64,000 nt of DNA from Calycina herbarum (taxonomy: Eukaryota > Ascomycota > Leotiomycetes > Helotiales > Pezizellaceae), in NCBI GenBank assembly GCA_001414485.1, contig LLEY01000034.1:62001-126000 (forward strand). The letters are read 5' to 3'. A model generated the notes under the pieces. The model had not been told where the DNA came from and did not search any database. It worked only from the letters and a program-made list of their open reading frames with translations. Positions 21,101-31,821 of this stretch are shown here, in pieces. How positions within the stretch are numbered: the stretch's first letter is position 1; each line of letters opens with the position of its first letter. A program made the translations under genes and the position numbers.

Positions 21101-22500
21101 TGTATGGTGACACCCAGTTTGTTGATAATTTCTCTCGTCTAGGATCAAATCACGAGGGTGCTCGGAGCGATGGTGCAAGAAAAGGCTCCTTCTTAGATAA
21201 TGCCGGCACCATCGGGGCGGGTGTGGGCCTTGCAGGTGCTGTAATGGCAATTGCAGCTTCTTGTGAACATCAGCAATCGGAAACCGATGAACACTCTATG
21301 GAGATACACTTCAAGCCATCTATCGATCCTCAATATGGAGATTTACTCCCACTGCCACCCAGCAAGCCAGCCACTCCAACTAGTGAGGAGCTTGGCGAGT
21401 TTCCATCTCTACCAGAGAGTCGACCACACACTCCGGAAGAAATTTATCCGCGATCGAGCTCTACTCGAAAATACTTACGGGAGACTCCCGTCAAATCCCC
21501 AAGCCATGTAGCAGTTCCAATAAGCTTCAAATTGGGAAAAGGGAACACATCGTGGGATAGTACGAAAGAGTATCGGCCCTTATATCTTAAAGAGGGCCAT
21601 GGATCGACAGTCAATATCGAGGAAGAAGAACAGGTTCTGCCAGAACCTGCAAGCTCTACCGCCCCACGAAGGAGGCCCATAATCGTAGATGAGCGTCCTC
21701 TTCGTAGAAGGGCACAATCTGGCGAATTGGTGCGGTCAACATTACGACCTAGACCTGTCCAGAGCTTCTCACGAGAGAACAAAGGTGTGAAATCCGTCAG
21801 CCATGCCGTCAATGAAATCCCCAGAGCAGGAATTGGTGCTGGTGATGCGGCGGCTCTTGCCCAGCAACAATCTCAAAGCGAACCGAGAATGGCTGGCTCA
21901 TCTGGCGAGAAAGAACGAGAGGGGGTACCTACCAAGCCTTCTGCCGTTCGACTTGAAGAATTGCTCGACGAGTGCATGCCTCCTCCGCGAATGTCTCCGC
22001 AGATTTCAGAAGATTCTTGGGCATCAGACAGCATTTCCGGAGAGTCCGAAGAAAACAACAACAGGAGCGGTGGTGCAAGTTCAAGTTCACCCGTCACCCA
22101 AGGTCCGACAGACATAACGTGGGAAGAAGAAATTCGAGATAGCACAGAAAGGGTGGATTTAGAGCGTCGGAAAGCTGCTGTCAGAGATATAATCCGTAAA
22201 CGTCCGACGCGTGACATGGCGACAAGGAGTGAAACAGACCCGAGGCTTTTGGACGTTAGGGATAGTGCTACCTCGGGACCTCTGTGGGTCGAAGATGGTG
22301 TTTACGGGTATTCTACGCCAATGGCTTCACCACTATTTGATGAGGATATTGATCTTGACTTGGATATAGATGTTGATAGAGAGTATTTAAGTATCGGCGA
22401 GCTTTTGGGGAGGTATACGAATGCGACAGATACGGCCATCGGGATAGAAGAGTGTCATAAAGTTGAATCCTCTGGCGGTGAGTCTTCCAGGGGTTGGTGA
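18124..22500 (+). CDS. STAND-type N-terminal domain protein with two ubiquitin-like (ULD) domains
   Basis: Proposed exons 18124-18638, 18693-19187, 19284-20007, 20069-20419 and 20467-22500 give about 1372 residues. Residues 1 to about 170 resemble the fungal PigL_N/STAND N-terminal helical domain (GAAGSVAGIVSFGLQLATTL start). A disordered Ser/Thr linker follows. ULD1 lies near 555-637 (VHFTDFLGREFKFPLEFFRIWD, then GCYDILDEGGNILMPHTI, MRIWAKPE) and ULD2 near 675-755 (LKDALGRTYTFPFDLCKTWD, HYDLVGPDNCRILPQLW, MCLWPKPE). The 600-residue tail is disordered, with a glycine-rich hydrophobic stretch near residue 941 and a conserved-looking end (EYLSIGELLGRYTNATD). No NACHT/NB-ARC ATPase is present, so it may act as an adaptor in signalling or heterokaryon/immune-type pathways (inference). 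The exon 2/3 junction uses a weak GTCCAA donor and is uncertain; the other junctions are good. Confidence 0.75.
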
Positions 22501-23340
22501 TCTTATTCTGCAATGGATCAGTTGATACTTTCTTGAATCTCTTTTTAAAATCCCGGCCCTCATATTGTGAGTTCATTTATAACCTCCCAAACACTGTAAG
22601 TACCACAAGAAAATGTGGCAAGGGAGAACTCGCTTATTTTGCAAAATAAAAATACAACCCGGCAAAACTAAAATCCTCAGAGTATCAAATAATACCCATC
22701 ACCACTCCACGAACATGTCAGCTAAAGCCCAAATATTTTGTTTTGTTGTTCTTGACAAGCTCTACTGCTTGGTGATAATCAACCGCAGAAATCTTTTCCG
22801 TAAGAGGGCTTGAAAAGAGGAAACAGTTGGAGATCTTAGCAATCCATAGACTGACCTGACCGGGCGGCAGGTTTTGTGACGGGTGATATGTGCTATTTAA
22901 AGAGATTTTGAGGGTTCAGGAAGCAGCTGGAGCCATTCACTGCGATGTTAGCAACCCCTCGGTCACTTTAACATACCATTAACCCAAGTGATGGCGATAT
23001 ATCAGATCAGGCTTACCAATTCCTAAAAACAAAAGTTTACCCACTCTATATATTCAAGTCAGCAAAAATAGGTATCGAATAAAGTTGGTACAACGGTTCC
23101 CTCAAGGTCCTGCCGACATCGCTGAATTGGTACAGTGGGGCCTAGAGTTCCCGCCGATAAAGCACTTGGTTGACTGGTACATCTGTTCTTGAGAACAAGC
23201 CGGCAGCTGGGGAAGAATTAATTTCTTTTTATCTTTTTTTGGTTGTTTTTGTGACTTGAGGGCAGACTGCTAAGCGAAGGGTCAGCAAGTTTGAGGATTT
23301 TCTTTATACGCGCGACCTCATGATGAGAATTCACTTACCT
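22501..23340. other. Intergenic, no gene seen
   Basis: 3' flank of the ULD gene followed by sequence of mixed composition. A region around 23100-23200 has two short tRNA-like words but no consistent cloverleaf. No ORF of coding character. Confidence 0.35.
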
Positions 23341-23364
23341 AGCTTGTTTCGGGTTCTGGCGCCA

Positions 23365-23600
23365 TTCCTAATTAGGCGGTTTGCGACAAAGTGCGATGTG
23401 CAACAAAAAGCATCTTCTATATTCACTTGGGTTGGGTATTTCCTAATTAAGCGGTTTGCGACAGGCTTTCGAAGATTCACTTTGATGCCTTTCCTATTTA
23501 GGCAGTTTGCGACAAAGTGCGACGTGCAACAAATGGCATCTTTCAACTTCACTTGAAGGCTCAACTTTCCTAATTGAGCGGTTTGCGAACGAGGTTTTGG
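23365..23600. repeat. Degenerate tandem array, four units
   Basis: Four imperfect copies of TTCCTAATTAGGCGGTTTGCGA begin at about 23365, 23440, 23491 and 23568. Copies 1 and 3 extend further (ACAAAGTGCGAYGTGCAACAAA, then GGCATCTT) and copies 2 and 4 share a different continuation ending GGATTCACTTT-like. The array therefore reads as two tandem copies of a roughly 127-bp dimer. It is not coding, since frames are broken between copies. Confidence 0.7.
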
Positions 23601-23760
23601 AGGATTCACTTTTAGGATCTTCGCTTCGGGGTAAATGACGTTAGCCTCGTTTAGAGACTTCGCCGGGGTCCCGTTTGGTTTTTTCGTTCAGCGGGGGACG
23701 GAGATCCGGGGGGTGGGTAGGTTTTGAGAGACTTTGCTTGCCTTAAGAAAAAATTCAAAA

Positions 23761-23919
23761 CATAGTGTTGGTATGACTTGGTGGCCAATAGCATGATGCA
23801 AAAAGAGTGTATTATCGTTCGTGCATGCAGAGCAAAGTTAGCTGCTCTGTCTACTTAAATAGACCTTAAGCGAGAAGGTCACGTGGAGTGCTATTCACTC
23901 TGATTATACCGACACATAG
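23761..23919. mobile_element. Solo LTR, copy 2 (same family as at 6196)
   Basis: The LTR is 23766-23914 (149 bp), beginning TGTTGGTATGACTTGG and ending ATACCGACA. A perfect 5-bp target duplication CATAG flanks it at 23761-23765 and 23915-23919. It is similar to the 6196-6346 copy throughout, with mostly single-base differences and 1-2 bp indels. No internal domain remains. Confidence 0.9.
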
Positions 23920-26900
23920 ACTTGGGTTTGAGGAATGCGAAATTAACGCGTAGTTCTATTATTTGCTCTCGTAGAAATGAGTCTGCCTCGGATAATAGCT
24001 ATCCTCTATATCGAGATCGAAGCTCTATTTATTGATAATATACGAAAATTCGAACCTACAACAAAACAAGTGCGCGTATCAAGTAATCGTCACAAGCAGA
24101 TACAATCCACAATTGCACCAGTATAATAGCATTGAAACTAGGCGAAGTCATGAATACGTCCGTCTTCTCCATTCGTGGTCAAACTCTCATCGTTAAGTAT
24201 GAGCATAGGTTCAAGTCTTCTATTTCTAGAGACCATTCGAAAAAAGAGGAACCAGGTTATTCATGAATAGATCTTCTGGAATGAATGCAGTGCATCGATA
24301 GATTCTTCTTCCAAAGCAAAGTTTCATTCAGCAGCAACTTTTATTTCATTAAACATGACGGTCAAAAACGTTCCTTAGGTCACAGAAATCAAAAGTAGAA
24401 AATAAAAGCGGCAGAATTTACTTAGGGGTAATGTTCCTCAAGTATTATGCTCCACCGAGTGCTTGCAGCAGAAGCATGAATTGAGTAAGTAGTTATGGTA
24501 TTGACTCTTAATTCAACACTAGCTTTCACTAGACGTAGCATTTATGTCTAGTGAGCTATTGCTTCAGCATGCTTAATCTTCTCCTTCCATCTAAACGAGA
24601 ATTTTTAAGCAGTGATGGCTCTAAGCTTGTGTTTTTTAAGGTATGAATGATGAATACAAGTCAGAGCTATCATTGAATATGGAAATAAAACTTTCTTTTT
24701 ATATCCCGAATCCCAAACTCTCAAAACATACCAACTCCAATAGTCAAAACTCGACCCAATCTGCCCTTCTCATCGATTGCCTCATAATTATTATATTCTC
24801 TTTCCCTCAGATAACGTGTAGTAAGTTCTCCAGGTTTAAGTCTCAGTCCTGAGAGAGTTAAGTACGCTCACTCTTCTTAAACGACGTGCATCTTGCTTTT
24901 GTACCTCTTAGTCAAGAGATACTTCAGAAGTTTGAGACTTGGGATGTCAGATAGGAGGTGAGATAGGATTTATAGTCAAATTCAACTCCGCAAAGGAATA
25001 ATTCGCCGGAGAAAAAACCGGGGAGGACTCGTCAAGACGTCGGAGGGGGTCTATCTGGAATTCTGGAAGTTATGAGAGACACATTCGCAGGGTCCTAAGG
25101 GTAATTTTCAACATCTCGGTTTGAATTTCTCAGTAATCGGGTGTTGGGTAATAGCCCGAAAACCAAGTGAGAGCTACTGTCGTTTTAAATCCCACCGTCG
25201 ATTCAAAACCTCCTAACACAAAAGAGAGAAATCATCCCAATTATCATGAGTAAATACCAACCATAAAATTGATGTCTGGAATCCTTCTTTTGATGTTACA
25301 CTTCATGATGCTACTATCTCAACCAGCCAATTCTGAGCATTGAAGTTTCGAAACAAAGGACAAAGCGCTTCATGGTCTCCTCAGCTGCTTTCTAGCAGCA
25401 TATAAAAGTAGGCTATCTCGAGTTTTTTCTTCAGTATGTTACGGAGTGGAGTAGGTCTCAGTCCTCCAAGCTATTCTAGGTTTGCAAAACTTAACTGGGA
25501 GTGTATCACCATAACACCACCTTTCAACCACATTTGTAAACAGAAGCTAACGCGTTTTGCTTCAAACTTCTCATAACTTTTAACTATTAAAAAGTATTTG
25601 AAACGGTTTACTCTTTCTTCATCGGGGCTGGCAGGTGATCATGATTCATGGTCTTATGAGGAGCTTGTTTTTGTTATAAAAAAAACCTTTAATTCTTCTT
25701 ACCTAGGTAAGGTGGGATATATATTCGGACTCGAAGACGCCGAAGAAACTGCACGGGAGGAAAATGGACGAGGACCCAAGTCAATGTCGGAGGAATTCCA
25801 TCTCGGGTTCTAGAATTTGAACATGGTTTTTCAAGATAGACTTTAAGGATGAACCGGGGGGGGGGTTCTGTTGTCGAATCCCCCTCCACACTCGAAACCC
25901 CTCCAGCGTTCACACACCATTCCTCAGAACATCATCTCAAGTACTCTAGCTATTTCGCTAACTATCAACTCTCCCTCTTTCCAAGATCCATCAACAACCA
26001 CTCAATTGTATCCCTCTCCTCCCAACAAGCGCCATGGAATCCCTGTCTACTGGCTATACTCCAAATTACCCACGAAACTTAGCAACAAGGAAGAATATTG
26101 ATACATTCCCCAAGTCATTCATTATCTCCTCATTCCATAATTGTACCAAGCGTTTCTCCAACTTCTTCTAAATCCTTCTATTTCAAGTAAATACCAATAT
26201 TTATATATCCAGCTAAGAAAAGCAAGTACATCAAAGCTCCCAACTCTCCCTATTTTGAATTATTGAAGCTTGAGCTGAGTAGAGGCTAAGTCTATCTTCA
26301 AAGAACAAAAGACTTTGCCTTAAATTTTCAGACGGGTATATATCACTCCGGTACCTCCAGAACCCCCCTTTCAACCATCTAAAAGTACGCTCATATGTAC
26401 CCTCTTCTCGTACCCTACAAGTCTCAGCAATCAAGTACACGTCCCGGGAATTGGCAGGTGATCCTTCTCCGCTCCTTCCCTTCCTCCTTCCTCATATGTT
26501 TTTTTTAAATTAAAAAATTGAAGAGAAGCAGTATCAAGACACTCATTTCAAAAACTTTCATATAATCCTTTCTTCTAAAATGGAGATCTGCTGTCGAATG
26601 AAGATCTGCCATCGAAACCCCCTCTACCACCAAAACTCCCCTCTCCCCTCTCCCCTAAAAATCAATACACAACAACCAAAAACACCTCACAACCCCCATA
26701 AAACACCCCATTCCACAATCAAATCAAAGCTCTCCAAAATCATAAAATCATAAATCAATAACCTCTACCGAACACCAACAACACGATTTCCCCCAACCAA
26801 CACTAACACCAATGAGGTAGGTAGTAAGCTCTCTAAACTTGAATTTCAACAAGACCTCGCATTGAGGGAAAAAGGGTATTTATATAGCCCTGAAACTCGT

Positions 26901-27389
26901 CTGTTACCGGGGTAAGTAATATAGCAAAGGGCTTGGAATATAAATTGTATGTATGAAACTCTCTAGGACAATCAGATATCCCAGCGTGTCCCAGGAGTAA
27001 TAGAGGAAGGAAGGTGGGTCACCCTAAACCTCTGGCCTCTTTTCGAACGAGCTTGCCTTGGCTGGGCGTGGTTAGACTCGTCTGATTCAATTCAGAAGAC
27101 AGCTTGCACAATAAGATGGGAACAGATGGGCAATGGGTAATGGGTTTTGTAAAATCACGCTTTGCATTGACTATTCCAACACGAGACGCACAAATATCCA
27201 TCCTTCGAAAAGAGTCAAAGAAAAAAACAAAGAACCAAGGAAAGAAAAGTCAATTGTCTGGATTCAAAAATAACCCCTCCCAAAGTCGTAACTCCATATC
27301 CCACCCTCCATCGATTCAAAAAACCCCTCGATGCCTTCCCTCCATCAACGCCTATATCCATTTCCATAATTTCCGTTCCCAGTGTGTAT
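23920..27389. other. Gene-poor region, no supported gene
   Basis: About 3.5 kb without a convincing ORF; the longest frames are under 125 codons and low in complexity. A perfect-stem hairpin occurs at 24520-24558 (CACTAGAC ... GTCTAGTG within TAGCT...AGCTA). Around 25850-25900 and 26580-26640 there are similar G/C-run segments containing TGTCGAAT and CCCCCTC words, suggesting old duplicated repeat sequence. Pyrimidine-rich, A-rich tracts near 26600-26820 look like UTR or spacer DNA. Confidence 0.35.
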
Positions 27390-28466
27390 TTATGCCTTCT
27401 CATCAACCGATTCATAGGTTGGTGGTGGGCCCTGCACCTCCAAAAAGCCCTTGCTCTCATCATCACAATCCTCAATGATAACAATCTCATCCTGTTGAAC
27501 CCTGGTATACTGTCCACCACGACGGAAAAGAGCCCGCCAGATGAGAACAACAAGGTTTCCAACAAGCATACCGACAAGACTGGCTGTGATACCGACCGCA
27601 ACACCGACAAGGATGGGGAGGAGAACGTGTATAGCGATATTTCGGAGGAAGCGACCGAGGTTGTATTTATGGTGATGACGGAAATGACCATGAGGACGAG
27701 GGCGACCAACATGTGGTTGTGGACGACCGTGGTCTTTTGGTGATGATTCATCAACTGCTGTTTCTGGACGTGCTTTGCTTCCGCAACCACTCTTTAGTTT
27801 GGAGAGTTTTGCTGCGATGATGGCGCGCCATTTGCAGATTACCGTTGTGCATTCTTGGTCTCCGTCTGATGGGGTGGGGGTTTGGGCGGTAATGATTTCA
27901 GCATCTCCCAGCATGAGCTTCCCGCTTGGTGTTTCGAGGAGCTTGATTTCGACGGCGGGAATGCCGTTGAGGAATTTGTTGGCTACTTCGACGATTTCGA
28001 TGTGGAGGGATACGAGGTCGAGTTGGTCCTGTTCGGAGTGGACTGGGTGCTTTACGCTCAGTGAGTAGCCCAATACGGGCTCTGCGGCCATGTTCCAGTC
28101 GTCGCCGGTGTGGATGAGTTGAGGTGCAGTGAGGGGTTGCATGAATGCCTCTGATAGAGGTTCCATGGGATAGATGGGAACTCCATTTAGAACGAGTTTA
28201 TCTGATTCCTCGCCCTGAGCGATGGAGAACTCGAGGCGGAGGACATTCTCGGTATCGGTGTAATGGGCTTGACCTTGAAGATCGTTGAAGACGACTGGAC
28301 AGCCGGGACAGCTCAAATCGAGCTCGCGTCCTGAAGTTATGGCAGACTCTTCGAAAGGTAGGGCGTTGACGATATCGGAATCGGCGGATGAGAGGGTTGG
28401 TGGTAACAGAATGGCCTGTCCGATTTGTGCCAAAGACAAGGCCGCTCCGAGCTTCGCGAAATGCAT
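27390..28466 (-). CDS. Secretory single-pass membrane protein, DUF7728-like, PPxY tail
   Basis: A single-exon gene of 358 residues. It starts with a signal peptide (LGAALSLAQIGQAILLPP). The lumenal part carries a paired-cysteine motif LDLSCPGCPVVF near residues 51-62 followed by a beta-rich region (LRLEFSIAQGEESDKLVLNG, PVLGYSLSVKHPV), which matches my memory of the DUF7728 family of Leotiomycetes and Eurotiomycetes. A second Cys pair (ECTTVICKW) and a His/Arg/Pro-rich linker (PHGHFRHHHK) precede a long hydrophobic segment with a GVAVGITASLVGMLVG core near residues 290-320. The cytosolic tail is acidic and ends PPPTYESVDEKA. PPTY is a PPxY motif, recognised by WW domains of Rsp5/Nedd4-type ubiquitin ligases or their adaptors. 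Function is unknown. Confidence 0.75.
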   Translation of the reverse strand: MHFAKLGAALSLAQIGQAILLPPTLSSADSDIVNALPFEESAITSGRELDLSCPGCPVVFNDLQGQAHYTDTENVLRLEFSIAQGEESDKLVLNGVPIYPMEPLSEAFMQPLTAPQLIHTGDDWNMAAEPVLGYSLSVKHPVHSEQDQLDLVSLHIEIVEVANKFLNGIPAVEIKLLETPSGKLMLGDAEIITAQTPTPSDGDQECTTVICKWRAIIAAKLSKLKSGCGSKARPETAVDESSPKDHGRPQPHVGRPRPHGHFRHHHKYNLGRFLRNIAIHVLLPILVGVAVGITASLVGMLVGNLVVLIWRALFRRGGQYTRVQQDEIVIIEDCDDESKGFLEVQGPPPTYESVDEKA

Positions 28467-29880
28467 GTTTGTGTAGATGGTCTGTTAAACCGTGGGTGAT
28501 GGATTCTGGGTGTGATTTGATGATGGTGGTTGATGGTGTTTGGAGCTGTACGGGAGGTGTTCTGATGTTGGGATGATTTCAAGACGTAAGAAGGAGAGGG
28601 AGGGGTGGCGAGGCAATAAACAGGTCTTGCGCCTCGTCGTGTTACTCAAAGGATCGCTGCCAAGAATAGGCGCCGACTTCTGTTGCGACTATTGTCTGGG
28701 ACGCGAATGCACCAGCAACCAAAGACTTTTTGTCTTTCTTGGAAGAGGTCAGAGTGGAAATGGTTGCAGTTTCATAACAAATCGATTGCCCGAGTACCTT
28801 TTTGTGGCGAAGAGAGAGAAGGCCGGAGAAAGTGCATTGAGGTGCAGGCTGTTCACGCAGTTCACAGCTTCAGTAATCGAGCTGCATATGTGAGTCTCCA
28901 CGTACTACGTCAGTTGGTACTTTTGGTAAGTGATAACCAATGACTGGATCTTTCAATTGGATCTACATTTTCTCGAGTTTTCCACTTCAAAATCTCGTGT
29001 TGTTGTTCCCAAGCCTCAATTGCTACAAAAATGTTGGATATAAAATTTATAACTCGTGTCAACATCGAATGACACTCAGCCCAGACAGCCAGCCAGCCTC
29101 CCCTTTTAGATCTATCGTTACTAAGGTAGTTAGTGTGGGGACAGCCCGGGGCAACCTAGAACCTAGAACCTAGAACCTAGAGCAAACTAGGGGAGCCTCG
29201 ACGGCAACCGGAAGACTTCTACTAGTACCGGGTAGGGGAGACCGTTTCCACCCCAAGCAGCGCAAGCTCTCTGGGAAGACGCTGAATTTGGGGAATCTGG
29301 CCTGCACCTCTCTCAACATCCTCCGGTCGCACAAAATTTCCATTTGCCAGATAAAGGCGTTGCAATTGCCATACCTCACTATCTCCCTCTACATTCAATT
29401 GGTATGCATCGTAGCATGTAGGCCATGGCTGAGCAAGCCAAGGTGATTATCTATCATTTTTCCAAGCCAAAAGATGGCCGTGGCGACCCCCAATGTTCAA
29501 TTTTGGCTTGACGGGGCACTATCGTGAGGTTGTGGTCCAGGTGGATCAACCAATGCCGCAGGACGGACGTCCAGGTGACGTCGGGAGCTTCCTCCAAGCT
29601 AAAACCCAAGGGGTCTCCTGAGCTGAGAAGAGAGAGAAGGAGAAAAAAAAAACCACAAAACCCCTTTCAACCTCCATCAATTCCTTCCTCATACCAATCC
29701 ATTCCTCCCTTCCCTCTCCCCATCTTCTCTTCAATTAAAAGAAAAAACCGCTGCGTGTGCAGGATTCTACAGAAACACGCCCGCCCCTTCCTGAATAAGC
29801 TCCAGACTTTCTCTGGTTTCATTCCTCTTTACTCTTTTTTCTACCCTCCTCCCTCACACATCAACAAACAACCACACACC
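28467..29880. other. Divergent upstream region of two genes
   Basis: Between the minus-strand membrane-protein gene and the plus-strand SDR gene. It contains a short tandem of CCTAGAAC repeated about four times (29155-29180), and a C/T-rich leader with AC-rich end (29640-29880) just before the SDR start, as in many fungal 5' UTRs. No separate gene is supported. Confidence 0.4.
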
Positions 29881-31166
29881 ATGTTCCGAACCCAATTACT
29901 CCGTCAAACTGCTCGAGCAGCACGAGCAACTCCCTCCCTCTCCTCTCGCACCACATCTCCCGCCGTCCAACGCTCCTTCCAATCCAGCTCGCTGCTCCGA
30001 AAAGACGAAAAGGTCGACGAGGAACATGAGGGTTCATTCGCGCGTACTGATTCTTCGGTGCAAGTTGAATACCCAGCAGAGCGAGATCTCCCCTCCAGCA
30101 CACCCGTCCAAGGTAGAGGAGGATTGCACTTCAAGCGTACGCTGGCCTCGTTCTCGCTGGAGGGAAGAGTCGGTGTGGTGACTGGAGGTGCCAGAGGATT
30201 GGGACTTGTGATGAGTCAAGCTATGGTGATTAGTGGTGCTGATGTTGCCATTGTGGATTTGAACAGTACGTTTATTCAATTGTCTCTGCTAATGGTTGCC
30301 GATGCTAATCTCTGATAATAGAGGAGGAAGCTCAGAAGCAAGCCGAGGAGTTGATGGCATCTTTCCGAAGAGAAAACCCTGGCGCGGAGCAGTATGCAAA
30401 CCCTCCATTCACTCAATTCCCATCCACTAATCCCATGCACAGAGTTCCCAAAGTCACAGCTCACTACGCCGATGTCTCCTCCCCCGAGTCCGTCGACGCC
30501 GCAATCGCAGAGGTCATCCAACAACACGGCAAGATTGACAACCTAGTTACCTCCGCCGGATTCACCGAGAACTTCGAAGCCATCAACTACCCAATCGATC
30601 GTGTCCGAAAGCTCTGGGGCGTCAACGTCGATGGAACATATCTCTTCGCAATCGCCGTTGCAAAGCACTTGATGGAGCGAAAGGCAAATGGAAGCATCGT
30701 CTTCATTGGTTCCATGTCTGGAGCCATTGTCAATGTGCCTCAACCACAAGCTCCTTACAATGCTGCCAAGGCAGCTGTTAGACATTTGGCTTCCAGTTTG
30801 GCTGTTGAGTGGGCTCATGCTGGTATTCGTGTCAACTGTATCTCTCCAGGTTACATGCTTACTGCATTGTAAGTTCTACGCAATTGCTCAATTGACAGGA
30901 TACTAATAATATCACAGAACCAAGAAGATCCTCGATGAAAACCCAGATCTCAAGAAGCAATGGACTTCCCTCATTCCTCAAGGAAAGATGGGTCAACCAG
31001 AGGATTTGATGGGAGCCGTCACTTATCTCTGTTCCGATGCCTCAAACTATGTTACTGGTAAGTTCCTCTGCGCACCCTCATCCCCTCTCTCCCTCATCAT
31101 AGCATGTCTAACATATCAAAAACAGGTGCCGATCTCCGCGTCGATGGCGGTTACACCATCACATAA
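29881..31166 (+). CDS. Short-chain dehydrogenase, D-arabinitol 2-dehydrogenase-like
   Basis: Exons 29881-30265, 30322-30868, 30918-31057 and 31126-31166 join in frame (introns 56, 49, 68 bp; intron 2 has a TACTAATAA branch) to 370 residues. Residues 1-45 are Arg/Ser/Thr-rich without acids (MFRTQLLRQTARAARATPS), typical of a mitochondrial presequence. The SDR core follows: cofactor motif TGGARGLG near 101-108, an Asp after the second strand (AIVDLN) favouring NAD, LVTSAG in place of NNAG, catalytic Ser 261 (GSMSG), Tyr 274 and Lys 278 (YNAAK), ISPGYM, and a C-terminal VDGGYT. The layout fits fungal D-arabinitol/mannitol dehydrogenase-type SDRs that oxidise polyols to ketoses. The exact substrate cannot be read from sequence. 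The gene looks intact. Confidence 0.85.
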
Positions 31167-31821
31167 ACGAACTCATGTCGACAATTCCTTTACATTGTAC
31201 GATGGGAGTGCTGGGTTGGGGAGTTGGCGCGAGCCGTGTAGAAATTCATAGATGTTGTTACTAGATCGACCCTCAGGTTGGGGGAGGGGTACCATGGCTC
31301 TTTTCTTTTCTCACGAGCGGGAGAATTTGTCGTATCAAGCGGCTCTTTTTACGTATGGGGATGGGGATCTTTTGCAAGTACGATTTTTGCTACACCAGCT
31401 AAAGTACGGAGAAGTCGAGATCCAAAAAACAAGATACATTAATCACAAACCCTTTTCCTTTTTCAAAAGTTACTGCCTCTAGATATTTCTCGCAATTTGC
31501 AAATGTGCAAGACTAATTGAACTCTTGTTTTTGCTATATACTCGGGGTTAGTTAGGGTTGTTGACCAGTGAGTGTATTTTGTTCGGGGTCTTCGCTCCCC
31601 GACATAAATCAATTCGGGAGAACGGATCATAAGATACAAGTATACGTTTCCTTGAAAAATTACGCTACGCGTCTTTGTACAATTGCAGAATGCAAAATAA
31701 GCAGGGTCAATAATACCCCTCTATCACCTCCCAACTTCCCTTCCTCCTTCCCCCCCCCCCCCCGGTTGTCTGACATACTCATACTAATCACAAACCCCTT
31801 CAAAGATAAAACATATATATA
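31167..31821. other. 3' flank and spacer
   Basis: 3' UTR and spacer after the SDR gene. A run of 14 C lies at 31750-31763, preceded by a pyrimidine tract. No gene is seen. AT content rises sharply at about 31800 where the transposon block begins. Confidence 0.4.

Noticed and set aside
23080..23200. tRNA-like words
   Set aside because: The D-arm-like and T-arm-like words do not combine into a cloverleaf with an acceptor stem.
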